The position numbers were made by a program, and so were the translations under genes. Source: Thunnus maccoyii (taxonomy: Eukaryota > Chordata > Actinopteri > Scombriformes > Scombridae). Taken from it: DNA of 64,000 bases. The stretch lies in assembly GCF_910596095.1 (NCBI RefSeq), contig NC_056540.1, positions 15,154,501 to 15,218,500 on the forward strand. The letters run 5' to 3'. Every line of letters starts with the position of its first letter. The first letter of the stretch is position 1. Positions 58,971-64,000 of the stretch are shown here, one piece after another. Under the pieces are notes generated by a model. That model saw nothing but the letters and a program-made list of their open reading frames with translations. It had not been told where the DNA came from and ran no database searches.

Positions 58971-61900
58971 GTTGAGGCAATCAGCGTATGCAGTGAAAGA
59001 ATTTCCCTGTTATCTCTTTCAACACTTCATTGCATTTGTTTTTTCATATGTTAAAGCTGAAGTTTATGTAGGTCTTGCTGTTTGTAAAACATGTTTTGCT
59101 GAACATTACAGGAGATCAGTACAGCGGTTTATTGATTTGGTTTGTATTTTCTGTTCATTAGCACTGACCGCAATCACCAATATGTAGAAACATTTCCGCA
59201 GAGAAAAGCTTCTTGATAAATTAATGCAGAAGAAATGTACCATTGGTATACATCTACAGTACCTGCCCACAGAATTACTTCACTAATAAAGTAATTTAAT
59301 AAAGTTATGTCCTGAGATGACCTCATTTTTGAACAAAAATTTTATACAAATTATACAATAAATATGGGCCCCTTTAACAGACCCTCTGTTGACATCAGCT
59401 GATCAAACTTGATCCTAAAATATTTATTTTACAATCTGTTGACAAATTCTATGAATATTAAATTATTGGTCACCAAAGCATTTATTCAATCAGAAACTTA
59501 CATGCTCAGCATTGAAGAATGGGCAGGAGCCACCAGTTTAGGTTTTATAGTTTTATAACATTGGCATGGGAGGAAGCATCACATGACTGTGTCACGACAT
59601 AAAATGATCAGTTTTTTCAATAGGTAAAATATAAATGTTTAATTGTGGTTCGATCTAACCTTTCAGAGTTCAAGTACAGCAGTTGAATGTCTTTGGATCA
59701 AAAGCAGAATGACTGCTGAGCAAGTTGGTCCCCATAAAATAAAATGGCTTTTTGATCAGATGGCAAAAAGATGCCAGATTGTTGGATCAGCTTTATTATC
59801 CTGCCTTTATGCTGTCAATTATTTGCTCAATAGATCATGTCAGTCAGAAGTTCAACTGTGTTTTAAGAAGTGGGCTCAACTAAAAGTTTATCTCAGGTTG
59901 TTTTAGAACACTACAACTATCATGGGCCATAAACACTTATTTTATGGCACTGTGAATCAGCTGAATGGCATGTCATGGCTGTCAACCTTTAACCCCAAAC
60001 TCTCACATCAAACCAATCATGTAACCTCTATCTTTGATTAAACCCACAGCAAGTGAACAGCAAAAACTGCTCAGGTTTAATTTAAGCACATGATGTCATT
60101 TTAAATTCAAAGAAGAAGAAGAAGAAAATAGCACACACTAGTTGGTAAAGCTCAACTGAAGTTAAAAAGCATTTTAATAAAGAAATAAAATGTGATGAAG
60201 AATAACTGCAATGAAATGAACAAAACTAACACTAAGCTAAATTAAATGAAATTTGGTATAATTTATGAAAGACATTTTCTAAAAAGCTTTTTATATAAAT
60301 GGGTCATGTTTCAGAGGGCGATGCTGAGTTGGAAAAAACAAGAGATCAAAGGTTCGGTCACACCCATGCCAAAAGACTGTTGGCAGATGCAAGGACATTG
60401 AGTTTTTACCTGCATCTACTTACAGGTGTGGGAATATTAAATTACTTCTCCAAAATGTTTTCCATAAATTGCTTTCTACATTCAGATTGAAGGAATAAAA
60501 TTAAAAAAGCAAGAGCTGCAGACAAGTATAGTAACTTTAAGGAAGAGAATATATTTGTTAGTGCCCTCAGTGTTCATTATTTCCTCTTGTGCAGTCAGGC
60601 ACACCCTCTTCTGGGTTTGAGGAAGTAAGCTGCACAGTAGTTAAAGGGAATTTGGCTAATTTGACACATCAAAGTCTGTTTACAGGTATTGGGGAGGATT
60701 ACTACATATGTGAAAAACCTGCTCCAGAGGCAGCTACACAAAGTCTGATAAATTTGCCTCAAGTTATGTCTTGGCAATGCCTGAAAACTTTGACAATGTT
60801 TGAAACTGAGAAAACCTCTGTGGCTCGCTCCTCATCTCTGCTTGAGATTAGCAGCTCGAGGCTACATTAGCTGCTACTAGCATAACACACCCGACTCTGC
60901 ACAATCGAGTGAATCAAGTTGAGTTGCGTTGTGAAAACTGCATGGAATAAGAAAGACAACATCTCTGGTTCTGATGCATTTATTTATGTTTTGTTTTTCA
61001 AAAATGTTCTTTGTGAGTCAGAAAAGCGCATTTCTAAAGCGGCGGAGACTCTTAAGTTAGAAAAGGTGGGGTCTTCAGAGAAGGCAAGAAAAACAAAGGA
61101 TATTTATAAGGAATTTGGTAGATATGTATCTACTGTATTTATTAGTTCTTGTTGAGAATATAAGTTTAAAGTGCAGTGAACATTTCCAAAGTAGAGCTGG
61201 ATTGGAGCTGAGAGCTGAATGTAGCAGGCTAGCACTTCCTCTCTTGGTGTCATGTTATATTTTGTTGTATATTATTGTCTTTGTAAGTCTAATTGACTAT
61301 TTCAAATCACTTAAACATTGATATTGAGTTGTTTTAAGTGATGAAAGCACTCTTTCAAGTTCTGAAGAGTAGTGGTCAGTTTCCACACATTTGCGAGGTA
61401 ATAGTTGTTTACAGTATGTAATCGCTGCTATGAATGTGCTCTGTGTTCTAACATTTATCTCACATTCACCTGCACAATAGTAATTAACTAAATACATCAA
61501 TTTAATTCAAATTAACTTCTGGTTAATACAGGACAACAAGCAATTTAAGTCAGCAACTTAATTAATATAAATATTCAGAATGTGGATTTGTTTCTCCTCC
61601 AGATTTGAAAGTTGTAGCTTAAATAACTCAAACTCTGAATTATTCAAATGATTAAATAGTTAAAAAAAATGTTAAGTGTTACTATGGTTGAGTAATATGG
61701 ATATCTGTCTTTTAGTTTTGTAAGGTACTTTGTTAACTGGAATCCACAAATACAAAGACACATCGGAAGTGCATCAAGCAAAATATAGAAAATGTAACCA
61801 GATGGTGTTAACTGATAAACACATCTTGTGATAAGAAACTGACAAGTTGTTAAGTCACTCTCATTTTGAACTACCCCTTCATTTAGCTGTCTCACTTCTC

Positions 61901-62560
61901 CCCTGTTTCAGTATAACAGAAAAAGAAAAAAATTGTGAACAACACACGCTGCTTTAAAAAGATGTTCCTCTTTTTCTGCTAACTCGCTTTATTAAGAAAT
62001 CAAATCTCAGAAGCAAAAACTCCATACATTGTAGTTGCAGGCAATTCTGAGATATAATAATGTAATTAGTAATGAAATGACTACATGTTATCTCCATCTA
62101 CAAATTCCCCCAATGAAGTAACTTTAATGTAAGAGTAAGCAGGACAACACAAACTGTTCATATTCATATGAACACCCTGTAATAAATAAAGGTAATAATG
62201 TAGTCTTAAAAAATCTACTGCAAATGATAAAACAATATTGCAAGAATGGAATCTCATGCCTAAGAAAAAGCAGAAGTGTTTATGTAATGGAAACAAATTC
62301 ATGCTTACTGTGAACTTCTCAAGAGACCAGACATTACATGCAAACTTATCTTTGGTCTTCTAGAGAGCTGAGGGAAGAGGTGTGGCCAAATATGAGATTA
62401 AGTCCCAACATGCACAGCACAAAACCTTTCATCAACCAATGTAAGAGCACACTGTGCACTGTGAGTTTTCAGTGTTTTAACAATTAATTAAATGTAAATA
62501 TGCTTATAAATTAGAAAAGAGTAAAAATAAGGATGTATTACATGATGTAAAGATTAAAAA
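58971..62560. other. Intergenic region right of cdx1
   Basis: 3.6 kb, strongly AT-rich, with no exon supported on either strand. ORFs at 60589-60870 and 60919-61321 lack codon or splice support. The 3' UTR of the receptor gene on the minus strand probably takes up part of the right end. Confidence 0.5.
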
Positions 62561-62891
62561 AGAGGATAAATCAGGGACTACTTGAAAATATATATATTTA
62601 AAGAAAATATTTAACATAATACAAAACTAGTCTATAAAAATTTGTCACAGCGTGATTCAAATGATGCACCTGAATGTTTGAGCTCCTTTGACAGGTTTTC
62701 ATACTGATGCCAGTCATAACCCAGGAGTACATTAAAAATGATGAATAATAATAATATCTGTGAACTTTGATGGCTTGTATTCTTGTCATTGAAAATCTCA
62801 TGAAATAAAGATAAGAGACCTTTAGGCATCTTAACAAAAACCTCCTCCATCTGCCTTCAGCAGTCTTTGTAAAAATGCTGAACACTGCATA

Positions 62892-64000
62892 TCACCTGCT
62901 GTTACGGACCTTAGCGTACACACATTCATCTTCTTTTGGTTGAACAGTTTTCCGAGGTCGCCCTGAAAACTTGACTTGGCCGTACTCCACCTCCATCTCT
63001 GTAGTTTGCTGAGGTCGCCCTGAAAACTTGACTTGGCCGTACTCCACCTCCATCTCTGCCTTCTGATGCATCTGCCTCCCCGGCCGCTGCACGATGTTGA
63101 CATCAGCATAGGTCAATTCTTGGTCATCTTCTTCTGTAGAGTAAAGGGAGGAACACATTAAACACTGCATGACTACACATACTCAGTGCTTACAATGGAT
63201 TTTTAAGGAAATTCTTTGACATTTTGGGGAGTAGACTTGAAAAGACTAATAGCATTCTCCTGTTTGTACATTAAATATGAAGCGATAGCCAGGAGACGGT
63301 TAGCTTAGCTTAGCACAAAGACTGGAAACAGCTAGTCTGACTCTGTCAAAAAGGTTAAAAATCCTCCCACCTCTAAAGTTCACTAATTAACAAGATATAA
63401 CATGAATCACTGAACTTTAGAGGTGCTGGTAGGCAGATTTTTACACCTTCATATGGAGCCAGGCTGGCTGTTTCCCTGTTTCCAGTTTTTGTGCTAATCT
63501 AAGCTAACTTGCTGCTAACTTCATATTTAAAGAACAGTGGAAACGATCCTCTTATCTAACTCTGCAAGAAAGCAAATTAGTGTATTTCCCAAAATGTCAA
63601 ACTATTCCTTTAATCTATAAGTAGACAAAAACAATGATATTTTAATGCAGTGATGAAAAAAGAAACTTTATACCTTTAGGTTTGTTGTTTTGCTTTTTCC
63701 TGTGACTACAGACGACTGCCACCCCGACCATTAACAGAATTACCAGTGCTGAGAGGACACCAGCTAGAACTGGCAAATTCTTCTCTGTTTTAGTAATAAA
63801 AGACACAAGAGAAACACAGATCTTTCAGTAACCATGTTCTTAATGAAAGGTGTTTTTATGCACACATACATGGGACAAAAAGAGAAAAAGACATGAATGA
63901 ATCCACCGCAGCAGAGTTGGTTTTCACTTACTAATGTGACTGTACCATGGGTCATCATTGCTGGAGTTGGTCACAGTTTGATTTGAGGGTTTAATTGACA
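62892..64000 (-). CDS. Transmembrane receptor with ITIM-bearing cytoplasmic tail, C-terminal part
   Basis: Three minus-strand exons are visible: 64000-63932 (partial), 63784-63674 and 63133-62892, all phase 1, with stop TGA at 62894-62892. The first gives a short Ser/Asn/Asp-rich stalk (TNSSNDDPWYSHI). The second gives a membrane helix (LPVLAGVLSALVILLMVGVAVV) and a basic anchor (CSHRKKQ). The third gives an 80-residue tail. Tail tyrosine motifs are LTYADV and VEYGQV twice, all fitting the ITIM pattern (I/V/L/S-x-Y-x-x-I/V/L), and CVYAKV, which nearly fits. Such tails recruit SHP phosphatases and make inhibitory immune receptors. The ectodomain lies beyond the window, so the family (CD300/pIgR-like, Siglec/CD22-like, Fc-receptor-like and others) cannot be fixed. 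An Ig-superfamily receptor is the best guess. Confidence 0.75.
62954..63067 (-). repeat. 57-bp in-frame tandem duplication in receptor tail exon
   Basis: The block starting at 62954 and that starting at 63011 are identical over 48 bases, with a period of 57. Each encodes EMEVEYGQVKFSGRP, so the ITIM VEYGQV occurs twice. 57 is a multiple of 3, so the frame is kept. Confidence 0.92.
63203..63613. mobile_element. TTAA-flanked MITE with long inverted repeats
   Basis: It starts TTAAGGAAATTCTTTGACAT and ends TGTCAAACTATTCCTTTAA. Large internal arms are also inverted: GGTTAGCTTAGCTTAGCACA against GTGCTAATCTAAGCTAACTT, and CACCTCTAAAGTTCA against TGAACTTTAGAGGTG. It is about 411 bp with no coding capacity. 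It occupies most of the intron between the TM and tail exons of the receptor gene. A truncated relative is at 27205-27373. Confidence 0.75.

Noticed and set aside
60589..61321. Run of plus-strand ORFs between cdx1 and the receptor gene
   Set aside because: Short, in different frames, no splice consensus linking them; slc6a7-like membrane segments were looked for and not seen.

Overview
The window is a piece of a ray-finned (teleost) fish genome. All genes are split by GT-AG introns. The protein families and their order match vertebrate chromosomes, and the introns carry fish-style TTAA-flanked MITEs and long CA/GT microsatellites. The exact species cannot be read from the sequence; the compact introns suggest a percomorph.

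Layout, left to right. (1) About 1-4900, plus strand: the last seven coding exons of hmgxb3, whose C-terminal part looks derived from a KDZ-type transposase; its 5' end lies outside the window. (2) About 6550-18780, minus strand: a complete csf1r (probably the csf1ra copy), 21 coding exons giving 979 codons, plus a non-coding first exon. (3) About 19440-49600, minus strand: a complete pdgfrb, 22 coding exons giving 1099 codons, with a non-coding first exon about 10.5 kb upstream of the ATG exon. (4) 54650-58970, plus strand: a three-exon cdx1-type caudal homeobox gene (221 codons). (5) 62892-64000, minus strand: the 3' end of a membrane receptor with an ITIM-bearing cytoplasmic tail, cut by the right edge. 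All exon phases were checked by hand and join without frameshift.

The order and orientation hmgxb3(+), csf1r(-), pdgfrb(-), cdx1(+) is the same as human 5q32. The two receptor tyrosine kinases are an ancient head-to-tail tandem pair: the putative pdgfrb poly(A) signal lies only about 0.7 kb from the csf1r first exon. Csf1r is the receptor for CSF1/IL34 (macrophages, and xanthophores in fish). Pdgfrb serves PDGF-B/D signalling in mural and mesenchymal cells. Cdx1 is a posterior/gut transcription factor. To the right of cdx1, where human has SLC6A7, there is instead an inhibitory-type receptor gene, so synteny breaks there.

Most noteworthy: a fresh 57-bp in-frame tandem duplication that doubles an ITIM in the receptor tail; loss of the tryptophan-containing hexapeptide in the cdx1 protein plus a diverged homeodomain first half; a 76-nt CA/GT tract directly beside a pdgfrb 5' splice site; several lineage changes in docking tyrosines of both kinases; a possible poison exon inside a palindromic element in hmgxb3; and a 28-bp perfect palindrome and a 33-base G run in pdgfrb intron 1. 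I did not find a wholly new multi-gene system.
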